Assembly: GCF_028583425.1 (NCBI RefSeq)
Contig: NC_072794.1
Location: 24,487,232 to 24,551,231 of the forward strand
Reading direction: 5' to 3'
DNA: 64,000 nt
DNA from: Eublepharis macularius
Taxonomy: Eukaryota > Chordata > Lepidosauria > Squamata > Eublepharidae
The notes below the pieces were generated by a model that was not told where the DNA came from, made no database searches, and worked only from the letters and a program-made list of their open reading frames with translations. Every line of letters starts with the position of its first letter. Position 1 is the stretch's first letter. Below, in pieces: positions 32,552-42,960 of the stretch. Position numbers and translations under genes: made by a program.

Positions 32552-35107
32552 AAACGGGAAGGGTTACCAAAGCCGGAGCAGCAGGCCTGTGTGTGGGCCG
32601 AAGGCTGGCACAGTTGATCAGGACGGAGCCTGTTGGGAATCCTTGCAAGCAGGGGACCAGACACAGAAACGCAAGCCACACCATTCCAGATTGTGGAGCA
32701 CAACTGTGAGTGCCAGGCCAGCAACCAAAAAGGGTTACCTTGGCCAAAGCAGCATACCTGTGTGTGGCCCACAGGCTGGCACAGTTGATCAGGACGGAGC
32801 CTGTTGGGAATCCTTGCTAGCAGGGGACCAGACACAGAAAGGCAAGCCACACCATTCCAGATTGTGAAGCACAACTGTGAGAGCCAGCCAGAAGAAAGGC
32901 TTCTGGCCTGTGTAGGCCCGAAGCTGGCACACTCTGGTTTTAATCTTCAAACAGTGGATCAAGCTTAAAGAAGGCAAGCACAACAACCAATGCTGAAACC
33001 CCCCCCCCACCATCAAACATTGTCTGCCCAACCTGTCCCCCAGGCCATACCTGTGTGTGGCCCACAGGCTGGCACAGTTGATCAGGACGGAGCCTGTTGG
33101 GAATCCTTGCTAGCAGGGGACCAGACACAGAAAGGCAAGCCACACCATTCCAGATTGTGAAGCACAACTGTGAGAGCCAGCCAGAAGAAAGGCTTCTGGC
33201 CTGTGTAGGCCCGAAGCTGGCACACTCTGGTTTTAATCTTAAAACAGTGGATCAAGCTTAAAGAAGGCAAGCACAACAACCAATGCTGAAACCCCCCCCC
33301 CCACCATCAAAGATTGTCTGCCCAACCTGTCCCCCAGGCCATACCTGTGTGTGGCCCACAGGCTGGCACAGTTGATCAGGACGGAGCCTGTTGGGAATCC
33401 TTGCTAGCAGGGGACCAGACACAGAAAGGCAAGCCACACCATTCCAGATTGTGAAGCACAACTGTGAGAGCCAGCCAGAAGAAAGGCTTCTGGCCTGTGT
33501 AGGCCCGAAGCTGGCACACTCTGGTTTTAATCTTCAAACAGTGGATCAAGCTTAAAGAAGGCAAGCACAACAACCAATGCTGAACCCCCCCCCCCACCAT
33601 CAAAGATTGTCTGCCCAACCTGTCCCCCAGGCCATACCTGTGTGTGGCCCACAGGCTGGCACAGTTGATCAGGACGGAGCCTGTTGGGAATCCTTGCTAG
33701 CAGGGGACCAGACACAGAAAGGCAAGCCACACCATTCCAGATTGTGAAGCACAACTGTGAGAGCCAGCCAGAAGAAAGGCTTCTGGCCTGTGTAGGCCCG
33801 AAGCTGGCACACTCTGGTTTTAATCTTAAAACAGTGGATCAAGCTTAAAGAAGGCAAGCACAGCAACCAATGCTGAAACCCCCCCCCCCCACCATCAAAG
33901 ATTGTCTGCCCAACCTGTCCCCCAGGCCATACCTGTGTGTGGCCCACAGGCTGGCACAGTTGATCAGGACGGAGCCTGTTGGGAATCCTTGCTAGCAGGG
34001 GACCAGACACAGAAAGGCAAGCCACACCATTCCAGATTGTGAAGCACAACTGTGAGAGCCAGCCAGAAGAAAGGCTTCTGGCCTGTGTAGGCCCGAAGCT
34101 GGCACACTCTGGTTTTAATCTTCAAACAGTGGATCAAGCTTAAAGAAGGCAAGCACAACAACCAATGCTGAACCCCCCCCCCCCCCACCATCAAAGATTG
34201 TCTGCCCAACCTGTCCCCCAGGCCATACCTGTGTGTGGCCCACAGGCTGGCACAGTTGATCAGGACGGAGCCTGTTGGGAATCCTTGCTAGCAGGGGACC
34301 AGACACAGAAAGGCAAGCCACACCATTCCAGATTGTGAGGCACAACTGTGAGAGCCAGCCAGAAGAAAGGCTTCTGGCCTGTGTAGGCCCAAAGCTGGCA
34401 CACTCTGTTTTTAGTCTTAAAACAGTGGATCAAGCTTAAAGAAGGCAAGCACAACAACCAATGCTGAAACCCCCCCCCCCCACCATCAAACATTGTCTGC
34501 CCAACCTGTCCCCCAGGCCATACCTGTGTGTGGCCCACAGGCTGGCACAGTTGATCAGGACGGAGCCTGTTGGGAATCCTTGCAAGCAGGGGACCAGACA
34601 CAGAAAGGCAAGCCACACCATTCCAGATTGTGAAGCACAACTGTGAGAGCCAGCCAGAAGAAAGGCTTCTGGCCTGTGTAGGCCCAAAGCTGGCACACTC
34701 TTGTTTTAATCTTCAAACAGTGGATCAAGCTTAAAGAAGGCAAGCACAACAACCAATGCTGAAACCCCCCCCCCCACCATCAAACATTGTCTGCCCAACC
34801 TGTCCCCCAGGCCATACCTGTGTGTGGCCCACAGGCTGGCACAGTTGATCAGGACGGAGCCTGTTGGGAATCCTTGCAAGCAGGGGACCAGACACAGAAA
34901 AGCAAGCCACACCATTCCAGATTGTGGAGCACAACTGTGAGAGCCAGCCAGAAGAAAGGCTTCTGGCCTGTGTAGGCCCAAAGCTGGCACACTCTTGTTT
35001 TAATCTTAAAACAGTGGATCAAGCTTAAAGAAGGCAAGCACAACAACCAATGCTGAAACCCCCACCCCACCATCAAACATTGTCTGCCCAACCTGTCCCC
35101 CAGGCCA
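32552..35107. repeat. Satellite-like array, ~294-bp units, about eight copies
   Basis: The unit runs GGCACAGTTGATCAGGACGG, GGGAATCCTTGCTAGCAGGG, CACCATTCCAGATTGTGAAG, GAAAGGCTTCTGGCCTGTGT, GTGGATCAAGCTTAAAGAAG, a C-run, then CATTGTCTGCCCAACCTG. Repeats of the same landmark are spaced 293-296 bp from about 32874 to 34934. The first two units are shorter (about 173 bp) and more diverged. Copies differ by few bases besides the C-run length, which points to recent amplification. The array lies wholly inside the hAT element. Confidence 0.95.
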
Positions 35108-35756
35108 TGCCAAGAATAAACTGCAACACCTTTTTGCAGAGGCAGGCCACAGCAGCACATTGCCCAGCATCAAAAAAATTTACAAAAATTTTAAAAAGGC
35201 CTACCAGGTGTCCTCTCAGGATGTCCAGCACAGTTGATCCTCCAGGCAGATGTCCTCCAGGCTCCAGGTGCAGTCTCTCTTCTTCTCCTCTCTCGGTCAC
35301 AGCTCAGCAGCAGCAGCAACAGAAGTGTTCCAGACAGTCTTGCTCCAAATTTAAATCCCCTGCTGCAGCCTCAGCCAAAGATTTAAATCTATTGGCTGGC
35401 ATGAGAATGCAGCAGTGGGATTGGTGACTCCTAAAGTCCCCAGTCCCCTGCCTTTCCCCACCCACACTCCAAGAGCCACCCTCCTCCTGCTCCCCCTCCC
35501 CTACCTGTTAGTTTTGGCGGGAATCTCTGCTGCTTTGCAAATGCAAAGTGCAATGCAATGCTTGCACCTTGCATTTGCAAGGCAAAGCAGGATTCCCTAT
35601 CCTCCTTTGCAAGAGGGGTGGGGGGTGACAGAAGGAGTGAGTGATTCACTCCTTCTCCCCCCCTCCCCTCTTCTAAGAGCCTGCAGGAAGCCTTTGCTTC
35701 CAGCAGGATTTTGCTAGCCGCTTGCTAAGGCAAACGGCTAGCAAAATCAAAATGGC
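35108..35756. other. hAT interior between satellite and right terminus; no gene
   Basis: It contains GCAAATGCAAAGTGCAATGC and its partial inverse (about 35535-35585), a local hairpin. No coding frame with a domain was seen. Confidence 0.5.
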
Positions 35757-35931
35757 GATTCTCGAATGCCGAAAGAATGCCGAAAGAATCCCGAAACGTT
35801 TCGGGTTTTTCTTTCGGCAATCCCGAAACGTTTCGGCATTCCCCGAAACGTTTCGGGATTCTTGAAGAATGCCGAAACACTTTTGTTTCGGCATTCTTTC
35901 GGCATTCAGAATGCCGAAACGCACATCCCTA
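35757..35931. repeat. hAT right terminus with subterminal motifs
   Basis: GAATGCCGAAA and CGAAACGTTTCGGG words repeat densely in both orientations up to the terminal GCACATCCCTA. It is the inverse of the left terminus in composition and motif type. Confidence 0.85.
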
Positions 35932-36175
35932 CTTTCGAGAATCAAGTTCTCTTTGTCAGATGCATGGTACAGAAACTGGTCAAATATAGAAGAGGGGGGG
36001 AGGGGGGAGGGAGAAGATGCAATTAGGGGGGGAGAGGGAGGATGCAACCAAAACATTCCTTTGCTAGTAAATGTAAATATCTCCTTTTGGTGTGGGGGTC
36101 AGTTGGCTTGGATGACTCCTTTGAAGCCTCACCCAAGCCAACTGACCCCCACACCAAAAGGAGATGTTTACATTT

Positions 36176-36599
36176 GACACCCCAGTCAGAATAAGAGACG
36201 GACACCAAGTTGGATCTAAGGGCCACTTTATTAACTATATACAAGCAAGCAAACCAAACTGCGGCAAGGACCTACAAGCGGTACAGGTCAAGCCACGGTG
36301 TCCCCATGGCCTTGACCTGTCTGGGCGAGCCCCGAAGCCCCAGGTGGGACCCATCCATCAGGATGGGGCGGACCCAGCCGGCCAGGCAATTCTGGTCACC
36401 CCCCCTTTGAGCCTCTGAACACCTCAGCCGTATAGCAGTGAGGGAAGGACTCGCAGGCTGGGGTTCCCGAAGGCAGCCTGCCTCTGCATCTGGCAGCCGT
36501 CACAGCAGTACCAGACCTTTAGGCAGGCCCCTGTTCCCACAATAGGGAAGCGCCAAGGGTGCTCACCGACCCGCACCATACTCCTACTCAAATCCGCCA
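36176..36599 (-). repeat. Ngaro split repeat B2 (outer 3' copy)
   Basis: 424 bp starting GACACCCCAGTCAGAATAAG. It is nearly identical to 36953-37383, which has a 7-base insertion (ACCACCG) and a few substitutions. On the minus strand it carries AATAAAGTGGCCC, a probable polyadenylation signal. Confidence 0.9.
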
Positions 36600-36783
36600 G
36601 AACTTCCTAGCAAGCACCACCCTTAGCCAATCACCTCAATCCCCAACATTGGTGCAAGGTAGGCGAAAAAACCCCCCTTTTCCCTGCCAATTCGGAAATG
36701 GAGGAGAAAAATTCCTACCTGGCCCCCTGTAAGAGCGACTGGCTAATCCCGCACCAATATAGGGAGAGGAGGGTGGGCCGAGC

Positions 36784-36952
36784 GACTACACCGAACTGAG
36801 CTGGGAAGGGCAGAGCTGCGCAACAAGCGCTTGCTCCGCCCTCCCAGCAGACCATATTAGGAATGAGGGGGTGGTGTCGTCTCCCCTCCGGCGCGTCAAT
36901 CAACGGCCCCTGGCTGAGCAGCGTAGCTGCATGCCAGGAAGGGGCCGCATTT
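36784..36952 (-). repeat. Ngaro split repeat A2
   Basis: 169 bp matching 42792-42960. On the plus strand its GCCGCATTT end joins GACACCCC of the next repeat at 36952/36953, recreating the junction expected of the circular intermediate. Confidence 0.92.
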
Positions 36953-37383
36953 GACACCCCAGTCAGAATAAGAGACGGACACCAAGTTGGATCTAAGGGC
37001 CACTTTATTAACTATATACAAGCAAGCAAACCAAACTGCGGCAAGGACCTACAAGCGGTACAGGTCAAGCCACGGTGTCCCCATGGACCACCGCCTTGAC
37101 CTGTCTGGGCGAGCCCCGAAGCCCCAGGTGGGACCCATCCATCAGGATGGGGTGGACCCAGCCGGCCAGGCAATTCTGGTCACCCCCCCTTTGAGCCTCT
37201 GAACACCTCAGCCGTATAGCAGTGAGGGAAGGACTCGCAGGCTGGGGTTCCCGAAGGCAGCCTGCCTCTGCATCTGGCAGCCGTCACAGCAGTACCAGAC
37301 CTTTAGGCAGGCCCCTGTTCCCACAATAGGGAAGCGCCAAGGGTGCTCACCGACCCGCACCCTACTCCTACTCAAATCCGCCA
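36953..37383 (-). repeat. Ngaro split repeat B1
   Basis: Second copy of the 424-bp repeat at 36176, adjoining the 3' end of the hydrolase frame. Confidence 0.9.
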
Positions 37384-37404
37384 ACACCAGAACCAAGCCT
37401 CTGC

Positions 37405-38022
37405 TTAGGTCCTGGCGCCCCACTGATAGTCCAGGGCCAACTGAAGTCCTTGCCGCAAGTTGTCTATAAATATCTGATTGCCCACGTGGGACAAGTGCAC
37501 CCCATCACCTCGGTAGAGGTCGGGAAATTCGGCCCTGATCCTGGGGTGAGGCAGATAGACGCCCAACCCCTCCCCCAATCCTTTCTGGATGGCCCGATTG
37601 GCCTTCATCCTCGCCCTCTCAACGGCTGGGCGATTCTCAGCCTCCCTCCAAACCCGATGAGGGACCATGGCTGACCATATGATCAGCACCCCTCTCCAGC
37701 GAGCCGCAATGAGGCGCATATCAGCCAGCGCCTGGGAAGACAGTGCCTTACCCTGTTGGAAGCCGAGGTCATTTCCCCCTAAATGAATAACAAGGATGTG
37801 GGGTGGCAGACCCTGCCCAACTCCGAACAACAGTGGCAACAGGCCCGGCCACCGAAGGCCACGTCGACCTTGCCATTCAACCACAGCCCGGTCACTGAGG
37901 CCAAGCTGGGACCCGACTGGCATCCTGCGTGCTTGATGGGCTGCCCAAAAGACATAGCTGTGCCCACATATCAGGATGCGTTGCCGTCCTACCCGTGCCG
38001 CTGGACCTAAGAAAAACCACAA
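37405..38022 (-). CDS. Ngaro SGNH-type hydrolase (ORF3)
   Basis: An open frame of about 205 codons. ILICGHSYVFW fits SGNH block I (the Ser in GHS), HILVIHLGGNDLG fits block III (GGND), and GDGVHLSHVGNQIFIDNL fits block V (Asp and His of DGVHLS). These are the catalytic positions of GDSL/SGNH esterases. Some Ngaro elements are known to carry such a hydrolase; its role in transposition is not established. The frame lies 3' of the recombinase and meets it at the 38022-38032 boundary. All key residues are present. Confidence 0.82.
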   Translation of the reverse strand: MWFFLGPAARVGRQRILICGHSYVFWAAHQARRMPVGSQLGLSDRAVVEWQGRRGLRWPGLLPLLFGVGQGLPPHILVIHLGGNDLGFQQGKALSSQALADMRLIAARWRGVLIIWSAMVPHRVWREAENRPAVERARMKANRAIQKGLGEGLGVYLPHPRIRAEFPDLYRGDGVHLSHVGNQIFIDNLRQGLQLALDYQWGART

Positions 38023-38031
38023 TTAGTACCT

Positions 38032-38949
38032 TCAAAATCGAGAAAGGGGGCGCACATAAGTGCGAAAGGCCGAAGACCGCCACCTGCCTACCCTCTGGAT
38101 AACTTGTCCAGAATAGCCCATGGCAGCAGCCGTTGAAGCTGCCCCAATCCGAAATGAATGTGTTCCAAAACTCACCCCCTGCAACCCCAGCTCAGCCAGG
38201 GCCCGCTTAGTCACGGCCCAAAACTGGTAACGGGTTAACGGGGCGCCATCCTGGTGCCGAAAGAGGCAGCCTTCCTCAGCACCCCGCACTCGCCAATACC
38301 TCCTCAATGCCCTGACCGGGCACAAGTCCATATCAGAGCAAGTCCCCAACCGAATGCTCGACCCTCTATGCATCTGGTCAGTCTTGGACCAACGAATCCT
38401 CAACACCACTGCCTCACCATCAAAAGTTAGGTCGCTTGCCATTAGGGCTCGACCAGACGCATCCCTTACTGATGCCACCACAAGCTCCCCTACCCGAAGA
38501 GCGCCAAAGAAAGCAGTTAAAGCAGCTGCATGAAAAAGCCTGGCTTCGTAGCCCAACCTGCAAACTACTTTCCAAACTGCACCAAGTCCTCTAAGCACTA
38601 AAGGTGAAATTGGCTCACGCGGATCCTTACGGACCACGCTCTCCCTAGACCATCCCTCGAGCATCTTCCGCACCCGGAAATCGCCCGTGGCCTCAGGAAA
38701 TCCCCGGGCCTTACTAACAAAGGCGAGGGCGGCAAGTTGCCCCTTAATTGATTTTACCGCCAGCCCACGGCCGTTCTGCCAAACACAAAACTGCAAAATA
38801 TGCTCGACAGGGACTGGCCAACACTGAGCAATCCCGCCCCCCCTCCTGAACTCCTCCAACTGGCCTACCGCTCTCCAATACGCCCTCCTCGTACTGGGTG
38901 CAATGGCTAGCTGGATGGCACGACACGCTTCGGCCTCCCAAGCAGCCAA
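38032..38949 (-). CDS. Ngaro tyrosine recombinase
   Basis: About 305 open codons. An N-terminal SAM-like core-binding region (APSTRRAYWRAVGQLEEF) precedes the catalytic domain with FFGALRVGELV (first Arg), VSFGTHSFRIGAAS (His-x-x-Arg), GQVIQRVGRWRS (Trp in place of the second His, as often seen) and FRTYVRPL (the Tyr nucleophile). The enzyme would integrate the circular DNA copy without target duplication, matching the clean junctions of this element. The 5' end overlaps the RNase H frame in another phase. Confidence 0.92.
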   Translation of the reverse strand: MAAWEAEACRAIQLAIAPSTRRAYWRAVGQLEEFRRGGGIAQCWPVPVEHILQFCVWQNGRGLAVKSIKGQLAALAFVSKARGFPEATGDFRVRKMLEGWSRESVVRKDPREPISPLVLRGLGAVWKVVCRLGYEARLFHAAALTAFFGALRVGELVVASVRDASGRALMASDLTFDGEAVVLRIRWSKTDQMHRGSSIRLGTCSDMDLCPVRALRRYWRVRGAEEGCLFRHQDGAPLTRYQFWAVTKRALAELGLQGVSFGTHSFRIGAASTAAAMGYSGQVIQRVGRWRSSAFRTYVRPLSRF

Positions 38950-40744
38950 AGGTCTGGGGGCATCACCGCCGGATGTTGCCAGAAACGCTCCATCTGTTGG
39001 CGAGACAAAGCGTCCGCCACACCATTGCTAATTCCAGGAACGTGTCTGGCCTTGAACAATATATTACTCTTCAGGCACAACAACGTAAATTCCCTAACCA
39101 ATCGCATAACCCTGGGGGACTTGGACGTCAAGGCATTGACCACATGCACCACTGCCAAGTTGTCGCACCAAAAGTGGACCGAGTGGTTGGCCAATTACTC
39201 ACCCCATAAACGAACTGCCACTAACAAAGGGAAAAATTCTAGAAAAGTCAAATCCCTAACCAAGTCGGATGCCAGCCAGTCTGGCGGCCACTGTTCCGCA
39301 CACCAATGCCTTCGGAAATAAACTCCGAAGCCTGTGGAATCTGAGGCGTCCGATGTAACCTGCAACTCTGCCTCGAGCAGCAATTCGTCCCGCCAAAGGG
39401 TAACGCCGTTAAACCCTTCCAAAAAGTCATTCCATACCTCCACATCTGCACGCATACCACTCGTCACTCGCAAACGGTGATGGGGGGCACGCAATTGAGC
39501 CATGGCGTCACATAATCGACGCAGAAAAGGCCTACCCGGAGCCACTGCCTTGCATGCAAAATTAAGGTGCCCCACGAGCTGCTGGAGCTCGACCAGGGAT
39601 GCCTTATGCTTACCCAAAAATTCCTGAATACGGACTCTAAGGTCCTGAACCTTGTCCTCAGGCAATCTCATGGATTGCTGAACCGTATCCAATTCAATCC
39701 CTAAGAAAGTAAGAACCGTGGAAGGGCCCTCCGTCTTCTCGTGAGCCAATGGCACTCCCAGCTCCTCAGCCATCTCGATAAAGGAGGCCAGGAGCCTGGC
39801 ACACTGAGATGACCGCGCCCGCCCAACGAACAAAAAATCATCTAAATAGTGGGCGGAGTCAGTACAAGCTGTTCGCCGCCTGAACTCCCATTCAAGAAAG
39901 GAGCTGAAGCGCTCGAAGGCCGCACAGGAAACGGAGCAGCCCATCGGCAGGGCACGGTCCATATAATACCTGCCTTCAAAAGCAAACCCCAAAAGCTCAA
40001 AATCCTCGGGGTGGACGGGAAGAAGACGAAATGCCGACTTAATGTCGCACTTCGCCAACTCAGCGCCCACCCCATACCTACGCACCACCTTGACCGCTTG
40101 GTCAAAGGAAGTATACTTTACTGAGCATAGATACCCCGGGATGGCGTCGTTAACCGACTCCCCCTTGGGGTAAGACAGGTGATGAATAAGGCGGAACTCA
40201 CCAGCCACCTTCTTCGGCACCACCCCCAAAAGGGAAACCCTGAAGTTGGGGGTGGGGGGGCACCATACGGCCCCAAAACCCTACCCTCAGCACATTCTTT
40301 CTGAATTTTTTGCCTAACTATATGTTCCTTACCCTGCACCGATCGCAGATTTTCAGCCATGAACGGGGCCCTAGGTCCCTGAACAGGGATCCTGAAACCG
40401 TCCCTAAAACCTTCAAACAGATAAACCGCGTCTTCCTTAAGAGGGTAAGCACGCAACAAACGCTCAAGGACCCTCAGCCTTACCGGGCTGGGGCCCTTTT
40501 CCAGGAGGCTGCTGCCCTCCAGAGCCACCTCCACCCTGCTTCCTACCACCCCAACCTTGACGGGCCTTGCCACATGCACTGTATGGGTGCTGTCCCGCAC
40601 AAGAGGGGCATTCATGCCTAAATCGGCATGGCTTCCTGGCACAGGTTCCCTTGTACGCATACTCCCAACAGAGCAGCCGGGGTTGAACCTGCTGCCCCGC
40701 TCCACCGCGGGTATTGGACGTCTGGGAGTTGCGATGCACCACAT
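38907..40744 (-). pseudogene. Ngaro pol: reverse transcriptase and RNase H, two lesions
   Basis: Frame 40744-40118 begins the RT (ECAEGRVLGPYGAPP). At the G-run near 40240-40262 the frame shifts and 40229-39195 continues: VPKKVAGEFRLIHHLSYP, LAKCDIKSAFRLLPV (Asp), HYLDDFLFVG (Asp pair), then RNase H with VTSDASDSTGFGVY and FLEFFPLLVAV. A TAA at 39195-39197 interrupts it; the same frame goes on with HFWCDNLAVVHVVN and GISNGVADALSR. All catalytic acids are present. The single-base change in a homopolymer may be a sequencing error, but the TAA looks real. The start overlaps the gag end by about 280 bases in another frame. Confidence 0.88.
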
Positions 40745-41939
40745 GGCCGCTGTCTGAGCGATCCACCAAATTGGGCTTAGCAGGGGACATCACCGACAAC
40801 CATAGTTGCTGGTGGATACGATCCCACTGGAGACTAGGTGTCATAGCCGCCCGCATACGGAACTCCTCGTCGTACTGCATCCATGCAGCACCCGAGAAGC
40901 CCGTATAGCCCTTCAATATAATGTCAAGGTATTGAAACAAGGATGCAGCCCGATTAGGCTGCGCCCTGGCAATTACCCCAGCATAAATTAAAAACCCGGG
41001 CAGCCAATTGTTCCACGTCCTATCAACCCGTCTTCTCCGTAGTCGCTCCTTATCCCTATCATCCATTTCATCTTTGTCCTTCTTCTCTAACTCACGATAG
41101 AGAAGGGAAAAGATGTCAACATATTCGCCACGCAAAATTTTGTCCCTCGTAGCCTGCGTAAGATGGTCTCCTAAAGGCAGGGCCGTATCTCCAAACGGCA
41201 TTGCATTAAACGGAACCTGACCATAAACCAAGGGCGGGTAAGGACCATAGCCCCAAGGGGTAGCCGGGTAAGCAGGCCAACCAAACTGCGAGCCCATGTA
41301 CGCTGTCGCCCCAGAAGCTCCCCAAGGCTGAGGAGCAACAGCCTGCTGCTGCTGGGCAGAAAGCGGAAAACCCGCACCAGGCATGGGCAGCACCCCCATA
41401 GCCGGAGAAGATCCCTGACTAAGAGGTATGTCCTGTGTCGCACCCGTGGACCCCCCCATGGATCCCAGTGCCCACGGCCCCCAAGGCCATGGGTAAGTGT
41501 ACTGTGGTGTGTTGTCCTTACCCGGCACATCTATTGGGTCCACAGCCACCGCGACGGGAGGCGGGTCCTCCGACAAATCTTGTTCCACTTCCGGTACTGG
41601 TTCCTGGGCTGTCACCACCGCTGCCACCTGCCCACTACTGCTTCCAGCTGCTGGTGATCCGATAGTGCCTTCCAAAGCTGCTAAACGATGTAAAATATTA
41701 CGGTTAACCGCGTTCCTAGACGCACGCCGAACCGGCCTCCCAGAATTCACTGCCTGCCTAGGCGCACCCCCATCCCCCTTTGCCTGCTCCAGCGCCTCTA
41801 AACGCCTCAAAATATCCTGTTGATTCCCCAAGGAGTCCTCCTCATCAGAAGAGGACACAGCTGGGGGAAGGGGGCGCTTAGGAGGCATCTTTTTCGCAGG
41901 CTGCTTTCCCTTGGCAGTACCGCCTCTTTTAGGTGCCAT
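40464..41939 (-). CDS. Ngaro Gag-like protein (ORF1)
   Basis: An open frame of 491 codons from MAPKRGGTAKGKQPAKKMPP. It has a basic N-terminus, a short coiled-coil-like stretch (ILRRLEALEQAK), a Pro/Gly/Tyr-rich centre and a conserved capsid-like region. At the C-terminus is a Cys/His cluster (CWEYAYKGTCARKPCRFRHE), a CCCH-type zinc finger as found in DIRS/Ngaro Gag proteins. It probably packages the element RNA. Confidence 0.85.
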   Translation of the reverse strand: MAPKRGGTAKGKQPAKKMPPKRPLPPAVSSSDEEDSLGNQQDILRRLEALEQAKGDGGAPRQAVNSGRPVRRASRNAVNRNILHRLAALEGTIGSPAAGSSSGQVAAVVTAQEPVPEVEQDLSEDPPPVAVAVDPIDVPGKDNTPQYTYPWPWGPWALGSMGGSTGATQDIPLSQGSSPAMGVLPMPGAGFPLSAQQQQAVAPQPWGASGATAYMGSQFGWPAYPATPWGYGPYPPLVYGQVPFNAMPFGDTALPLGDHLTQATRDKILRGEYVDIFSLLYRELEKKDKDEMDDRDKERLRRRRVDRTWNNWLPGFLIYAGVIARAQPNRAASLFQYLDIILKGYTGFSGAAWMQYDEEFRMRAAMTPSLQWDRIHQQLWLSVMSPAKPNLVDRSDSGHVVHRNSQTSNTRGGAGQQVQPRLLCWEYAYKGTCARKPCRFRHECPSCAGQHPYSACGKARQGWGGRKQGGGGSGGQQPPGKGPQPGKAEGP

Positions 41940-42079
41940 TCTATTTTTTAGACTTGTGGTGTTTTAATTAGCAACCTGCGGCTTCCCAAACAGCCTAAAC
42001 CGCGCTCCCCTCCCTACAAAGGTTAGGGCAGAACACCACCACGAAGGCAGGGAGTCAGGCCTGCTTATCAGGCAGGCAG

Positions 42080-42791
42080 ACTAGCCAAAGTGCCAAAGCC
42101 CTATGCCCAAAGCAGAACTACGATCCACAAAATGGCCGCCGGCCCACCCAGGCCAGTCACAAAATGGCCGCCGTAAAAACGCGCCACTTATGGCCAGAAG
42201 GGGGGGGGGGAAAGGAGAGGGCAGCAGTGAGTGCTGGCCGCGTGCCAATAACCCCCCAACCACAAGTGGGAGGGGGAAGAGGGCTACCCAAAGCAAGATC
42301 CGACCAGCCGAAGGCCCAAAGCCCACCAGGCCCAGGCCCCCTTTTACCCAAAGCCACCCTCCCCGGACAGCTCGAAGTCCAACTGAAGAGCCTCGATGCA
42401 GCAACCGCGCAGCCACTAATGGCTGCAAACCGCCCGTCCCCAGCGAAACCAGCCGCCGTTGTCAAGCCAGGCGGGAGGCCGCTCAGCTGCGTCACCTCCG
42501 CCGGTCAAGCAGACCCCGGCCCCCAGCACACACGGGCTGCGCCGCAGGAGTGCCGCACCGCCCGACAACCCGGCCGAGAGGCCGCACAGCCCCGGCAGCA
42601 GCGCGCGTCCAACGAGGAACGCCGGCGCCACCCGCCGCCGCACGGGCAGCTCTCCGCCGAGCCGCCGAGCCGCCGCTCCGCTGCCAAACCCTTCTTCCCG
42701 GCCGACAGCCGCACCTCTTCAGCCGCTCCACTCTCAGCCGCCAGGGCCCACACCGCAGTCGCTCGGTTGGAGACGTCCTTTCCCTCCAAGT
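42080..42791. promoter_or_regulatory. CpG-rich 5' region of the Ngaro element
   Basis: Between gag and the terminal repeat lies strongly GC- and CpG-rich DNA (densest at 42420-42780, e.g. CCGCCGCACGGG). It is likely to hold the promoter and 5' UTR on the minus strand. The ORFs predicted here in both directions are compositional. Confidence 0.5.
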
Positions 42792-42960
42792 GACTACACC
42801 GAACTGAGCTGGGAAGGGCAGAGCTGCGCAACAAGCGCTTGCTCCGCCCTCCCAGCAGACCATATTAGGAATGAGGGGGTGGTGTCGTCTCCCCTCCGGC
42901 GCGTCAATCAACGGCCCCTGGCTGAGCAGCGTAGCTGCATGCCAGGAAGGGGCCGCATTT
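42792..42960 (-). repeat. Ngaro split repeat A1 (5' end of element)
   Basis: 169 bp matching 36784-36952, ending GGGGCCGCATTT at the junction with PLE sequence ACTAGCAAAGG. Confidence 0.92.

Larger units (their letters stand above)
23074..35931 (-). mobile_element. Giant hAT transposon, 12,858 bp, with 8-bp duplications
   Basis: The ends are TAGGGGTGTGC and GCACATCCCTA. CTTTCGAG is duplicated at 23066-23073 and 35932-35939. The uninterrupted PLE sequence at 5381-5407 (GCATAAGCTTTCGAGAATCA) shows the empty site. Both termini carry many TTTCGGCATTC/GAATGCCGAAA subterminal motifs. The interior holds an open transposase (28476-31214, minus), duplicated G/C-rich blocks, a T-rich tandem repeat and a ~294-bp satellite array. 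The size is large for hAT elements, mostly through repeats; older insertions inside cannot be excluded. Confidence 0.9.
36176..42960 (-). mobile_element. Ngaro/PAT-like DIRS-order retrotransposon, 6,785 bp, near-complete
   Basis: Read on the minus strand the order is: terminal repeat A1 (42960-42792), gag, RT-RNase H, tyrosine recombinase, SGNH hydrolase, then B1 (37383-36953), A2 (36952-36784) and B2 (36599-36176). This A1-body-B1-A2-B2 layout of split direct repeats defines PAT/Ngaro-type elements. There is no duplication of host sequence: PLE reads ...GTTTACATTT directly into ACTAGCAAAGG, as expected for recombinase-mediated integration of a circle. Pol has one frameshift and one nonsense codon; the other frames are open. 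Confidence 0.93.

Noticed and set aside
32552..35107. CRISPR-like array of regular repeats
   Set aside because: The whole unit is repeated with no unique spacers, and the DNA is vertebrate.
32789..35160. Serial minus-strand ORFs repeated every ~294 bp, looking like a tandem protein family
   Set aside because: They are the same satellite unit read through. They have no start context or domain, and parallel ORFs exist on the other strand.
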